NCBI GenBank assembly: GCA_039822105.1
Contig: JBCBMW010000007.1
Location: forward strand, 106,526-170,525
Origin: Parvularcula sp039822105
GTDB taxonomy: Bacteria; Pseudomonadota; Alphaproteobacteria; Caulobacterales; Parvularculaceae
Reading direction: 5' to 3'
DNA: 64,000 nucleotides
The notes under the pieces were generated by a model. That model was given only the letters and a program-made list of their open reading frames with translations, had not been told where the DNA came from and made no database searches. A program made the position numbers and the translations under genes. Positions 48,673 to 56,335 of this stretch are shown here, in pieces (within the stretch, counting starts at the first letter, position 1; each line of letters opens with the position of its first letter).

Positions 48673-49738
48673 CGCCGATCTCCTGGTCTTTCGGGGTGCG
48701 GCTGTTAGCTCGGACAGCTTTCGGGGTGCCTCGTGGTGAGAATGGTGCTATACGGACCATGTTTCCATCGGACATGCGCAGTCGATCGCATGCCTCATCA
48801 GACACAAAGACGCGGTGTTCATCGGCGTCCACCGCCGCCGAAATGCAGCGGAAAGTGGTCGGTGATCCCGCGGATAGAAGCAGCCTTGCAGGACCACGAG
48901 ATGCTGCACTCCTCTGGACCGTGACGGTTCGCGCGTTGTCCAAGATGGACAGCTCCGTGACCTTCGCGACGAGAAGGGCGCCCCCGTCAAGGAGGTCCAC
49001 CACACCGTCGAACCGAAACCCCTCGTTGATCAGCAGTGCTCGTGCTGCCTGACCGGCGGAGTGGCAGCCACCGATCGATAGCTGTGCAACTGGCGAAAAA
49101 TGCGCCGTGTTGATCGGTTCTGATGGGAAAAGATCAACGAGGCGCTGGTTGTCACCAGTCGCACAAATCTCATCGGCCTCCAAGAAGCTGATCCCCAGCA
49201 AAGGCTTGCACACAGCATCGTAGAACGGCGACGTGCCATCCGGCGCAATCGCACCGCGAAGCTCAGCATAGACACGTTCCCCAAAAGAGTGCCGCGCTGT
49301 GTCGAGGTAAAGGTACCGTGATGACGCCAAGAGGGCGCCAAGCCCTCCGCCTCGATGATCGGGGTGCAGGAAGAGGCCACCGATCTCCGTCAGCTCGGCA
49401 TAGTCATCCACGATGCGGAGCTCTCCGCAGCCGTTTTCTGTGGCCTGTGTGTGGCGGAAGTTCGCAAAGCCCGCTCGCTTTGTCCCTCCGCGTTTGACTG
49501 CTGCGCACCCGACAACCTGTCCGGATGCGACATGTTCGAGGCACAGGAAAACGGCGCCTTCGTCACCGTTCGCCGCCCTATGGCTGTTCTCGAGCAATCG
49601 CGCGATCAAGAGCGCGTCGGCTGGTAGGCTTGTGAACCCCGGCCCCGTCAACTGGGCAAGGGCTAGGAAGTCGGCGAGGTCGCCCAGCTGCGCCAGTCGA
49701 ACAACATAGCCGTCCGCACGACCTGGTGGGCAGATCAT
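48653..49738 (-). CDS. astA: Arginine/ornithine N-succinyltransferase-like protein (AstA family)
   Basis: The 361-residue GNAT-fold enzyme has the AstA opening VVRLAQLGDLADFLALAQLTGPGFTSLPAD, VGCAAVKRGG, IGGLFLHPDHRGGGLGALLASSRYLYL (acetyl/succinyl-CoA loop) and the C-terminal RTVTVQRSAASRGPARLLLSAG. AstA uses succinyl-CoA to acylate the alpha-amino group of Arg (also Orn). AstB, AstD and AstE equivalents are absent from the operon, so the standard arginine succinyltransferase pathway is incomplete here. With GCDH and a 2-oxoacid E1 in the same operon, lysine or ornithine deserves consideration as acceptor. ATG 49738 overlaps the astC stop by 4 bp. Confidence 0.87.
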   Translation of the reverse strand: MICPPGRADGYVVRLAQLGDLADFLALAQLTGPGFTSLPADALLIARLLENSHRAANGDEGAVFLCLEHVASGQVVGCAAVKRGGTKRAGFANFRHTQATENGCGELRIVDDYAELTEIGGLFLHPDHRGGGLGALLASSRYLYLDTARHSFGERVYAELRGAIAPDGTSPFYDAVCKPLLGISFLEADEICATGDNQRLVDLFPSEPINTAHFSPVAQLSIGGCHSAGQAARALLINEGFRFDGVVDLLDGGALLVAKVTELSILDNARTVTVQRSAASRGPARLLLSAGSPTTFRCISAAVDADEHRVFVSDEACDRLRMSDGNMVRIAPFSPRGTPKAVRANSRTPKDQEIGDEPANC

Positions 49739-50937
49739 TCTGAAATCCCTTGCCGAACATCGAGAAAGGCTCGGTGCAAAATCGTCACGGCACGATCGAT
49801 ATCGCGCGTCGAGATGTTGAGTGGCGGCGCCATTCGTACGACATTGTCGCCTGCGACCCCGACCAGAAGTTCTCTGTCCCGCGCCGCGTTGCGAATGTCT
49901 GTATTGGGAAGGGTCGACTTCACCCCAATGAGAAGGCCCCGTCCACGCACCTCCAGTTCGATATCTGGAACCGCGTCCCCCAGGCGGCGCAGGCTGTCCA
50001 CGAAATGGCTGTGGAGGGTCTGGACGTGCTCCAAGAAACCGGGCTCGAGAAGAACATCAAGCACCGCATGCCCAACGGCAACGGCCAGCGCGTTCCCTCC
50101 GTAGGTCGTGCCGTGGGTACCGAACGTCATGCTATCGGCCACGTCTTGCCGTGCCAGGCACAGGCCGAAAGGAAAGCCGCCGCCGATACCTTTCGCGAGA
50201 GCCATGATGTCAGGCTCTGTATGATCGGCCCACTGATGAGCAAACAGTTTGCCCGTTCTGCCAGCGCCGCACTGAACCTCGTCGTAGATGAGGAGCACGC
50301 CTTTGGCGCTGCAAAGGCTGCGCAGCTCCGTCAGTGTGCTTGCATCCAACGGGCGGACGCCGCCTTCGCCTTGAATCGGTTCGACGATCACAGCTGCAGT
50401 TTGCTGCTGGATAAGTTGCTCAAGCGTGCTGAGATCACCGAACGGGCACTGGACATAACCGGGCAGTTTGGGGCCAAAACCCTCAAGGTATCTGGGGTTA
50501 GCCGCTGCGTTCATCGCGCCATAGCTTCGTCCATGAAATGCGCCTTCAAAGCTGATGATCTCTGTGCGTTGTGGTTCTCCATTCACATGGTGGAAGCGTC
50601 GTGCGGCTTTAAGGGCGCACTCCACCGCTTCGGTTCCTGAATTGGTGAAAAATGCAGCGTCCGCGAAAGAGTGTTGGCAGTAACGCGCCGCGAGCTCTCG
50701 CTGCCCTGGCACCGCGAACATATTGGAGAGATGCCAAAGCTTGTCTGCTTGACCTTTCAAGGCTGCGGTAAGCGCAGGATGCGCGTGTCCTAAACAGTTC
50801 ACCGCGATGCCGCCGATGAAATCGAGATATCGTCGGCCATCGGATGTTTCAAGCTCCGCTCCGATGCCGCGGACGAAATCCAAATCAGGTTTGGCATAGG
50901 TGGGAAACAGGACGCTCTTAAAGTCATCAAATGGCAT
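49735..50937 (-). CDS. astC: Acetylornithine/succinylornithine-type aminotransferase (class III)
   Basis: The 400 residues show the class III omega-aminotransferase pattern: LDFIGGIAVNCLGHAHP, FFTNSGTEAVECALKAARRFH, FEGAFHGRSYGAM, VIVEPIQGEGGVRP, LIYDEVQCGAGRTGKLFAHQ, the PLP lysine in MALAKGIGGGFPFG and THGTTYGGNALAVAVG. It transaminates the terminal amino group of an N2-acylated diamino acid (N-acetyl- or N-succinylornithine, or lysine analogues). It is the first gene of the operon, divergent from the AsnC/Lrp gene with motif B between them. astC is preferred to argD because of the adjacent succinyltransferase. Confidence 0.88.
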   Translation of the reverse strand: MPFDDFKSVLFPTYAKPDLDFVRGIGAELETSDGRRYLDFIGGIAVNCLGHAHPALTAALKGQADKLWHLSNMFAVPGQRELAARYCQHSFADAAFFTNSGTEAVECALKAARRFHHVNGEPQRTEIISFEGAFHGRSYGAMNAAANPRYLEGFGPKLPGYVQCPFGDLSTLEQLIQQQTAAVIVEPIQGEGGVRPLDASTLTELRSLCSAKGVLLIYDEVQCGAGRTGKLFAHQWADHTEPDIMALAKGIGGGFPFGLCLARQDVADSMTFGTHGTTYGGNALAVAVGHAVLDVLLEPGFLEHVQTLHSHFVDSLRRLGDAVPDIELEVRGRGLLIGVKSTLPNTDIRNAARDRELLVGVAGDNVVRMAPPLNISTRDIDRAVTILHRAFLDVRQGISE

Positions 50938-50986
50938 GGACTCACCCCTTTAGGTGGTCATCACGATAGCAGATTGCGTTGGTATA

Positions 50987-51000
50987 GTTTAGCGTTAAAC
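50987..51000. promoter_or_regulatory. Motif B, copy 2
   Basis: The sequence gtttagcgttaaac (perfect 5-base arms GTTTA/TAAAC) lies between the divergent astC-like operon (start 50937) and the Lrp/AsnC gene (start 51051). It matches 13 of 14 positions of GTTTAACGTTAAAC. It is the most likely autoregulatory and operon-control site of that regulator. Confidence 0.65.
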
Positions 51001-51050
51001 TGAACAGATTGCTCTCACATTTGAGCAAACCGTTAGGGAGATCGTTCAAA

Positions 51051-51485
51051 GTGTCTGTCACTCCAAAGGATCGTGCGCTGCTCAACCTGCTCCTCGAAGA
51101 TGGCCGCGCCTCAGTTAGTTCTCTCGCGCAAAGGCTGGGTGTGACGAGATCGACCGTCCAGGCGCGTATAGCCCGGCTCTCAGCGGATGGGGTCATCTCG
51201 GGCTTCACAGTACGGACGGGCCCTGCGGCGGATGAGGGGCAAATCACGATGCTGGTTTGCGTTGTCGTGATGCCCCAGGTGGCGCAAAAGATCACCGAAG
51301 ATCTCAAATCGATTGCTGAGGTACGAAGGGTTTATGCCGTTAACGGACAGTATGATTTGTTCGTTGAGGTGATGGCCCCCAACGTGTCTAACATTGATCG
51401 CGTGATTGATCAGATTGGCGCCCTGCCGGGTGTCGAACGCACACTCTCTATGGTCGTTCTCGCCACCAAACTGGATCGCCGATAA
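51051..51485 (+). CDS. Lrp/AsnC family transcriptional regulator, copy 2
   Basis: GTG 51051 is preferred to TTG 51009: it follows an AGGGAG site and gives VSVTPKDRALLNLLLEDGR, a normal Lrp start (144 residues). The HTH is LAQRLGVTRSTVQARIARLSADGVI. The RAM domain has MLVCVVVMPQVAQKITEDL, VYAVNGQYDLFVEV and GVERTLSMVVLATKLDRR. It lies at the centre of six copies of motif B and is divergent from the succinyltransferase/GCDH operon, so I infer that it reads an amino acid (perhaps lysine or ornithine) and controls region E. Confidence 0.92.
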   Translation: MSVTPKDRALLNLLLEDGRASVSSLAQRLGVTRSTVQARIARLSADGVISGFTVRTGPAADEGQITMLVCVVVMPQVAQKITEDLKSIAEVRRVYAVNGQYDLFVEVMAPNVSNIDRVIDQIGALPGVERTLSMVVLATKLDRR

Positions 51486-51532
51486 CGATGATCGAGCAAG
51501 CATTGCCAAGCGTAGGGCGATAGTCTATGGCA

Positions 51533-51546
51533 TTTTAACGATAAAC
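51533..51546. promoter_or_regulatory. Motif B, copy 3
   Basis: The sequence ttttaacgataaac matches 12 of 14 positions of GTTTAACGTTAAAC. It lies in the 141-bp gap between the AsnC/Lrp gene and the C45 gene (start 51627). Confidence 0.55.
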
Positions 51547-51626
51547 AGGCGATGGATTGAGGCGGCGCTGTTCACATGGGTGGTCGCGGGTTACAGCGCT
51601 TTTCCATTCGAGATCGGAGCAATCCC

Positions 51627-53765
51627 ATGCGGCAAACGCGCAACGAACTTTTGCGGGCGGCGATGAAAGCGTCTGCAGAAAGCCATTATGAGCTTATGTT
51701 TGCCAACTTTGCCCTCAAGAGGGTGGGTTATCGCGACCAGGGTTATGTCCAGCGTATCGATATTCTGAACACCGCCACACTTTATCTCTCGGCTGCGAAG
51801 TGGTTCTTCTGGCGGTCGACTGGTGAGGCAGCGGATTTTGCTCGGCCGACACGTTGTAACGAGGATTTGGTCCGTGCACTCGAGCTCTTCGACGTTGCGA
51901 ACGCTTACTCCCGCAAGGCAAAGATGTCAGACCTTGAGGCGCTGCGCGATGCAGCAGAAGAGGCGCGCTCCGTCGCTCAGGATAATCTGTCATCTGACTA
52001 CGAGATTCAGAGGTTCCTTGGTGCGCCTATTGTTCCGTCGATCTGTCCCATCGTTGTGCTGACGGGTTCGTCTTACGATATGGGGAGGCAGTATCTTGAA
52101 CAAGTGCTGGAGATCTATGGCGCATTTGCATTTGAAGGGTTGTCAGGGCGCACCTTCGGACCGGAGGAAAAAGACAGTCTACGGTTATGGCGCCGAGAGC
52201 TTGAAGCGCATGCCCCGGAGATAGTGGAGATGGCGCATGGCATGGCGTCGGCTGCGATTGATCATGGTCTTGGCCTGACCTACGACCACTGCCAGTTCAT
52301 GTGGACAGGGGCCACGCCGCCAGTTGAGAACCCCACCATGATCGGCGTTTTGGACGCCGAGGTGTGTTCGATCACAGGCTATTTCGGTGCAGAGGCCACG
52401 GACGAAACTGCGGAGATCGACAACACGCCCGACCTTTGCAGCGGTTTTGCGTCTTGGGGCGAGGCGACGGCCGGAGAGAAAACGATCGTGGGCTGTACGA
52501 CTGACCACGACTGTACCTTCCAGGCGACCATCTTTGCGTACCCTGATGATGGGCGTGCATTCGTCTATACGCCATTCTCGGTTAACGGATCAATTCCCGG
52601 TGTGGGGCGCTTTTTCTTCGCAGGTCACCCCGGGGTAAACGAGAAAGGCCTTTGTTACGTCCATCATGGCGGGCCTTGCGGGTGTACAGAGCCGCAGCAA
52701 GACTGGGGTTACGGCGTACGCCGAGGGACGACGACCTTGCATAGCCTACGCTACGCTGATGACCGTCAAGCAGCCGAAACCTATGAGGTTTCTCTCCCTG
52801 TGGGTGACAATGGGTATCTCCTGGGATCGCCAGGGGGCTTCTATGCCGACCCTCAAGGGGCGCATGTCATCGAGTCTCGCGTTGGCTTAGCCGCGGGCAG
52901 CCCACCGGTCATAAGGCGTAATACGACAGACCATGACGGGCGAAACCTCGATTTCTTGTACGCCAACAACAATGTTCAGAGCCCGGATTCGCAATACCTG
53001 TTTTGCGCACCAGCACAGGGATACGATTACTCGGTAGAGGGAGGATGGTTCCTTAGCGACAAGTCGAAGATGAACATGGACGACCTTGGTGTTCTGACGC
53101 GGCACATGTGGGCAGCGTCAAGTGAGCCTCGAAACCGGTACCTGCACCGAATTCTCTCGGCAGGTTATGGTGACATCGATTCGGGGTATGCGGAGGCTGT
53201 TTATCGCCGACCAGCCAAGCTCGATACTGGCGACTGGCGAGAGACAGAGGCGCGGCTTTCGGCTGGTGAAAAACTAGATGGCGCCACGGGTACCCGACTC
53301 AACGCTCAAGTCTCCACGCTTGAGCTGCGCGATGGGGAGCCGCCCGTCTACCGGCTGTCTATTGGTCCGGTCGCCCACCGTTCTGTTCCCCCGCATCGTG
53401 CGGGATACGGATTTTACTATGTCGACGAGACCAACGAGATGTGGGAGTTGTCACTACAGCCCACACCTCGAGAGACCTTAGAGCAGGCTTGTGCCTCCGC
53501 TCGAGAACTGGTGGTAAACGCAGAGCATTTGCTCCGCGATGAAGCCGGTGAGGATGACGGTCTCCGTCGTTTGCGCGCGCTCTTGGAAACGGCAGAGTCC
53601 AAGCTGGCCGATGCTGAAAACCTCTTCGAGAAATCAGCGGCTGAACGGCTTCTTTCAGGTCATGATGCTGCGCACGTGGCCAGAGGACTACGGTTTGCGA
53701 CACAGGCCCAAGTGCGGGCGAAACAGGTGATCACAGCTCTGACCCATCGTCCTGATCTGCCGTAA
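51627..53765 (+). CDS. C45 family autoproteolytic acyltransferase/hydrolase (Ntn fold)
   Basis: ATG 51627 (CGGAGC site) gives 712 residues. The centre resembles C45 enzymes (acyl-CoA:6-aminopenicillanate acyltransferase relatives): GSSYDMGRQYLEQVL, MAHGMASAA, then DLCSGFASWGEATAG with Cys271 as probable N-terminal nucleophile after self-cleavage, and VGCTTDHDCTFQ. It is far longer than the usual ~350-residue C45 protein. It has a ~130-residue N-terminal helical region and a C-terminal helical stretch (about 610-705). C45 members cleave or form amide bonds of N-acyl amino compounds. As it follows motif B copy 3, deacylation of an N-acyl amino acid such as a succinylated intermediate is conceivable. 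Confidence 0.75.
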   Translation: MRQTRNELLRAAMKASAESHYELMFANFALKRVGYRDQGYVQRIDILNTATLYLSAAKWFFWRSTGEAADFARPTRCNEDLVRALELFDVANAYSRKAKMSDLEALRDAAEEARSVAQDNLSSDYEIQRFLGAPIVPSICPIVVLTGSSYDMGRQYLEQVLEIYGAFAFEGLSGRTFGPEEKDSLRLWRRELEAHAPEIVEMAHGMASAAIDHGLGLTYDHCQFMWTGATPPVENPTMIGVLDAEVCSITGYFGAEATDETAEIDNTPDLCSGFASWGEATAGEKTIVGCTTDHDCTFQATIFAYPDDGRAFVYTPFSVNGSIPGVGRFFFAGHPGVNEKGLCYVHHGGPCGCTEPQQDWGYGVRRGTTTLHSLRYADDRQAAETYEVSLPVGDNGYLLGSPGGFYADPQGAHVIESRVGLAAGSPPVIRRNTTDHDGRNLDFLYANNNVQSPDSQYLFCAPAQGYDYSVEGGWFLSDKSKMNMDDLGVLTRHMWAASSEPRNRYLHRILSAGYGDIDSGYAEAVYRRPAKLDTGDWRETEARLSAGEKLDGATGTRLNAQVSTLELRDGEPPVYRLSIGPVAHRSVPPHRAGYGFYYVDETNEMWELSLQPTPRETLEQACASARELVVNAEHLLRDEAGEDDGLRRLRALLETAESKLADAENLFEKSAAERLLSGHDAAHVARGLRFATQAQVRAKQVITALTHRPDLP

Positions 53766-53797
53766 GAAGGTTGAAGCCTTACACAGAGGAAAATGCG

Positions 53798-53827
53798 AAG
53801 GCCTCGCTAAGAATGACGTGAGGCCTT
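53798..53827. terminator. Hairpin between convergent genes
   Basis: A perfect 8-bp stem, aaggcctc (53798-53805) and gaggcctt (53820-53827), with a 14-base loop lies in the 73-bp gap between the converging C45 and class II aldolase genes. No strong T-run flanks it, so it may end transcription weakly from both sides. Confidence 0.45.
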
Positions 53828-53838
53828 AGAGTGACCGA

Positions 53839-54624
53839 CTAGTGGCGGTAGCTAGCATCCAAACGATCAAGCTTGGCGAGAAGCGACGGCCACTCGCGCG
53901 TGCCGTCATTGTCGATATGCGTCATGGTCCAATATTGGTGACGCACATCAGCGAGATCGGTCTTGTTCGGTATAATGATCTCTGCGCCCGTTTGCATCGC
54001 GCGCATCTGGTAACGGCATGCCTGTTCAATCCGGTAAAGGTGGAAGAAGGCCTGCGCCATCGACCGTCCTGGTACCAGGAAACCGTGATTACGGAGGATC
54101 AGAATCTCAGCACCGGATTGAAGCGCTTGGCCAATTTCGTCACGCGCTTGTTCTGACGTGACAGACGTATCGTGGAAGTCGATATAGGCAATCTTGCCGT
54201 GGAACATGATGCCATACTGAGTCATCGGCAGAAAATCGCAGTTCAGTGCAGAGAACGCGACGCCAAACTCGCTGTGGGCGTGGATGCAGGCGTTGTATTC
54301 TGGACGGCTCGTGAGCGCCGCCTGGGTGAAGTTAAACGCGTCGATGTCGACACCAGCGAACTTCTCAAGCTTTGCGCTTCCTTGCGTCGATCGTTTGTAG
54401 AGGTCTGATGCGCGCGCAAGCTCCGGCAACAGTCCGTAGCCGCCAACGATGAACTCGTCCTTACTGCCCTCAACGCGGCAGCTTGCGAAACCGTCCGTCA
54501 GATCGGTCAGCCCGTAAAGGCTCATCAAGCGATAACACGCGGCGACATCAACACGCGTTTTCTGTTCGTTAGCAGAAGGTTGATCCCACTCTGTGTTCTC
54601 AGAAATCAGGGCAGCTTGAGACAT
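53839..54624 (-). CDS. Class II aldolase/adducin family protein
   Basis: ATG 54624 has a GGAG site 8 bases upstream and gives 261 residues; a GTG at 54693 overlapping the upstream stop would add 23 low-complexity residues. Zinc-ligand motifs are CIHAHSEFGVAFSA (H-x-H) and ILRNHGFLVPG (third His). The TDGFASCRVEG segment and the FHLYRIEQACRYQM helix are typical. Members cleave phosphorylated or unphosphorylated hydroxy-keto substrates or act as decarboxylases; the many uncharacterised adducin-like members of catabolic clusters prevent a precise call. It follows the secreted serine hydrolase in the same operon. Confidence 0.85.
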   Translation of the reverse strand: MSQAALISENTEWDQPSANEQKTRVDVAACYRLMSLYGLTDLTDGFASCRVEGSKDEFIVGGYGLLPELARASDLYKRSTQGSAKLEKFAGVDIDAFNFTQAALTSRPEYNACIHAHSEFGVAFSALNCDFLPMTQYGIMFHGKIAYIDFHDTSVTSEQARDEIGQALQSGAEILILRNHGFLVPGRSMAQAFFHLYRIEQACRYQMRAMQTGAEIIIPNKTDLADVRHQYWTMTHIDNDGTREWPSLLAKLDRLDASYRH

Positions 54625-54689
54625 GGTCGTGGCTCCATTCGTATGTGTGTCGTTGGTTTGAGAAGAATGATCGGATGGCTGCTTGTTCG

Positions 54690-55910
54690 TCACGGCTGGT
54701 TCGCCTCGTTACCGCTAACTTCGGCAAACGCTTCCGTGAGTGCGTGCGTGAGTTCCAGTCGCACCGCGAAGCGTTCTGGGTCCACGGCATCAGAGCCCAA
54801 GACCATCACGATAAGATCCTTTGACGGAGTGATCTTCAAAACGTGTCCGGCGAAGCCAGTGTGGCCAAAAGCATCAATGGTCAGATCATCGGCGCCGAAG
54901 TCCAAGTCGTAGACGAAAGACGTCATGCCGTATCCTGACTGATAATGCATGCGGAGATCGGATGTCTCCGCCATCGAAGGTAGGGTCGGCGTTCGCATGC
55001 GATCAACCCAGCCCTCTGGCAGAAGACGCTCACCATCCCAGACGCCATCGCGGAGCAGCAGCAAGCTGAAGCGAGCAAGATCGCAAGGGCTCCACCGGAT
55101 ACCGGACGAGCCGTACCACGTACCCTGAAGGTCGAACTCAGGTTCTGTGGTGTCCATCCCGACTGGGCCGAGCAATCGCTCTTGTATATAATCCGTCACC
55201 GCATCGGCTCGGGCTTGTCCCGGATCGACGCCGAGTCGCTGGCCCAAGAGGTAGCCGATGATCCCTGGAGCTCCGTCTGAGTATTGAAAATGCGTACCGG
55301 GATCATAATCGAGCGGCTTCTTGAACACGTAGGCCGCGTTGTCTTTGTACCCTTGACCAGCAGCGAGGCCGAGGAAGTCGAGGAACTCATCCCATCGAAG
55401 GCCGCTAGTCATCTGTAGGAACTGGGCGGGCGTAATTGCCGAACGAGGATCGCTCTCGCGCCAGATGGGGATGTCGGCCGGTGCATCGACATCGATCAGC
55501 CCGTCTTGCTGCATAGCTCCAGCAACGACGGCGCCCATCATCTTGGCGATCGACATGGTGTGGGTGATGCCGTCGCAGGCGTATCCTTCACGGTACTCCT
55601 CTGCGATGATCCGCCCACCTTGCACGACAACCACGGCGTGGGTCGTGCCCAACCTTTCGTGCTGGTAGTCTGCCATCAATGCGCTGATAATCCTGGCGAC
55701 GCTGTCTGCGTCCGCGTCCGGGGGCAGGGGCGCACGCGGCCAGCTCTGTTGCGGCCAGGGGGTGCCGCTTGGTTGCTGGGGCAGCGCCGAGTAAGACCAG
55801 CCATTGGCCGCGGTGTCGTGGTCATCAGCCAGCGCCGTGCTGGGAGCACCGATGAGCGGGCTGATGCCGACGGCTGCGGCGATGGCGGGAAGACAACGTA
55901 AAAAGATCAT
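54690..55910 (-). CDS. Secreted serine hydrolase, beta-lactamase family (6-aminohexanoate-dimer hydrolase-like)
   Basis: The 406-residue protein has a signal peptide (MIFLRCLPAIAAAVGISPL, cleavage after ALA near residue 28). The beta-lactamase fold is marked by MSIAKMMGAVV (Ser-x-x-Lys), FQYSDGAPGIIGYLLG (Tyr-Ser-Asp) and FGHTGFAGHVL near the C-terminus. This arrangement resembles NylB/EstB-type periplasmic amidases and esterases rather than true beta-lactamases. Its start is 18 bp from motif B copy 4. Together with the C45 enzyme and the aldolase it probably processes an amide or ester entering through the TonB receptor at 58.9 kb. Confidence 0.88.
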   Translation of the reverse strand: MIFLRCLPAIAAAVGISPLIGAPSTALADDHDTAANGWSYSALPQQPSGTPWPQQSWPRAPLPPDADADSVARIISALMADYQHERLGTTHAVVVVQGGRIIAEEYREGYACDGITHTMSIAKMMGAVVAGAMQQDGLIDVDAPADIPIWRESDPRSAITPAQFLQMTSGLRWDEFLDFLGLAAGQGYKDNAAYVFKKPLDYDPGTHFQYSDGAPGIIGYLLGQRLGVDPGQARADAVTDYIQERLLGPVGMDTTEPEFDLQGTWYGSSGIRWSPCDLARFSLLLLRDGVWDGERLLPEGWVDRMRTPTLPSMAETSDLRMHYQSGYGMTSFVYDLDFGADDLTIDAFGHTGFAGHVLKITPSKDLIVMVLGSDAVDPERFAVRLELTHALTEAFAEVSGNEANQP

Positions 55911-55927
55911 GACAACTGCATAGCGAT

Positions 55928-55941
55928 GTGTAACGTTAAAC
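55928..55941. promoter_or_regulatory. Motif B, copy 4
   Basis: The sequence gtgtaacgttaaac matches 13 of 14 positions of GTTTAACGTTAAAC. It lies in the 79-bp divergent gap between the serine hydrolase (start 55910) and the small CxC protein (start 55990) and could serve both. Confidence 0.6.
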
Positions 55942-55989
55942 TCACAGTATCACACTCTTTCGTTCGATAAACCCCCGGGAGCTCGTTTG

Positions 55990-56289
55990 ATGAAAATAGT
56001 GCGAACATCGACGGTTGTTGTGTTGGCTTTGGTGTTGATTGTGGTGACGGTTCTTTTGCAAAGCGTCGGGTCCAAGTCGGCGCGAATCGCGACCCGCTGG
56101 TCTTGTGCATGTGTCTATGTTGAGGGGCGAGAACTCGCCGAATGTATGGATGCGCTGCAGCTGCCCGTTCAACCGATCGTCCGTGTGACGCAGGATGACG
56201 CGACCCAACAAATACACGCACGTGCACTGCTGTTTTTCAGCTCGACCGCGCGGCGTGTTCCAGAGCAGTCCTGCGTGGTGGAGCGGTAG
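55990..56289 (+). CDS. Small exported or membrane-anchored protein with a CxC motif, unknown function
   Basis: ATG 55990 follows GGGAG at a good distance; a TTG lies one codon earlier. The 99 residues start with a hydrophobic segment (VVVLALVLIVVTVLLQSVG) that is a signal anchor. The rest is a small domain with WSCACVYVEGRELAECMDAL (a Cys-x-Cys and a third Cys) and a final QSCVVER. The four Cys could form disulfides in the periplasm or a metal site. I do not recognise the family. It precedes the MFS gene by 46 bp and is divergent from the serine hydrolase across motif B. Confidence 0.6.
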   Translation: MKIVRTSTVVVLALVLIVVTVLLQSVGSKSARIATRWSCACVYVEGRELAECMDALQLPVQPIVRVTQDDATQQIHARALLFFSSTARRVPEQSCVVER

Positions 56290-56335
56290 ATCCGGTGAGG
56301 GGGCGACCACAACGGATCAGAAGATTGGATGCTGA

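Noticed and set aside
49750..50640. 296-residue frame opposite the astC-like gene
   Set aside because: It is antisense to a strongly conserved aminotransferase and its composition is typical of a shadow frame.
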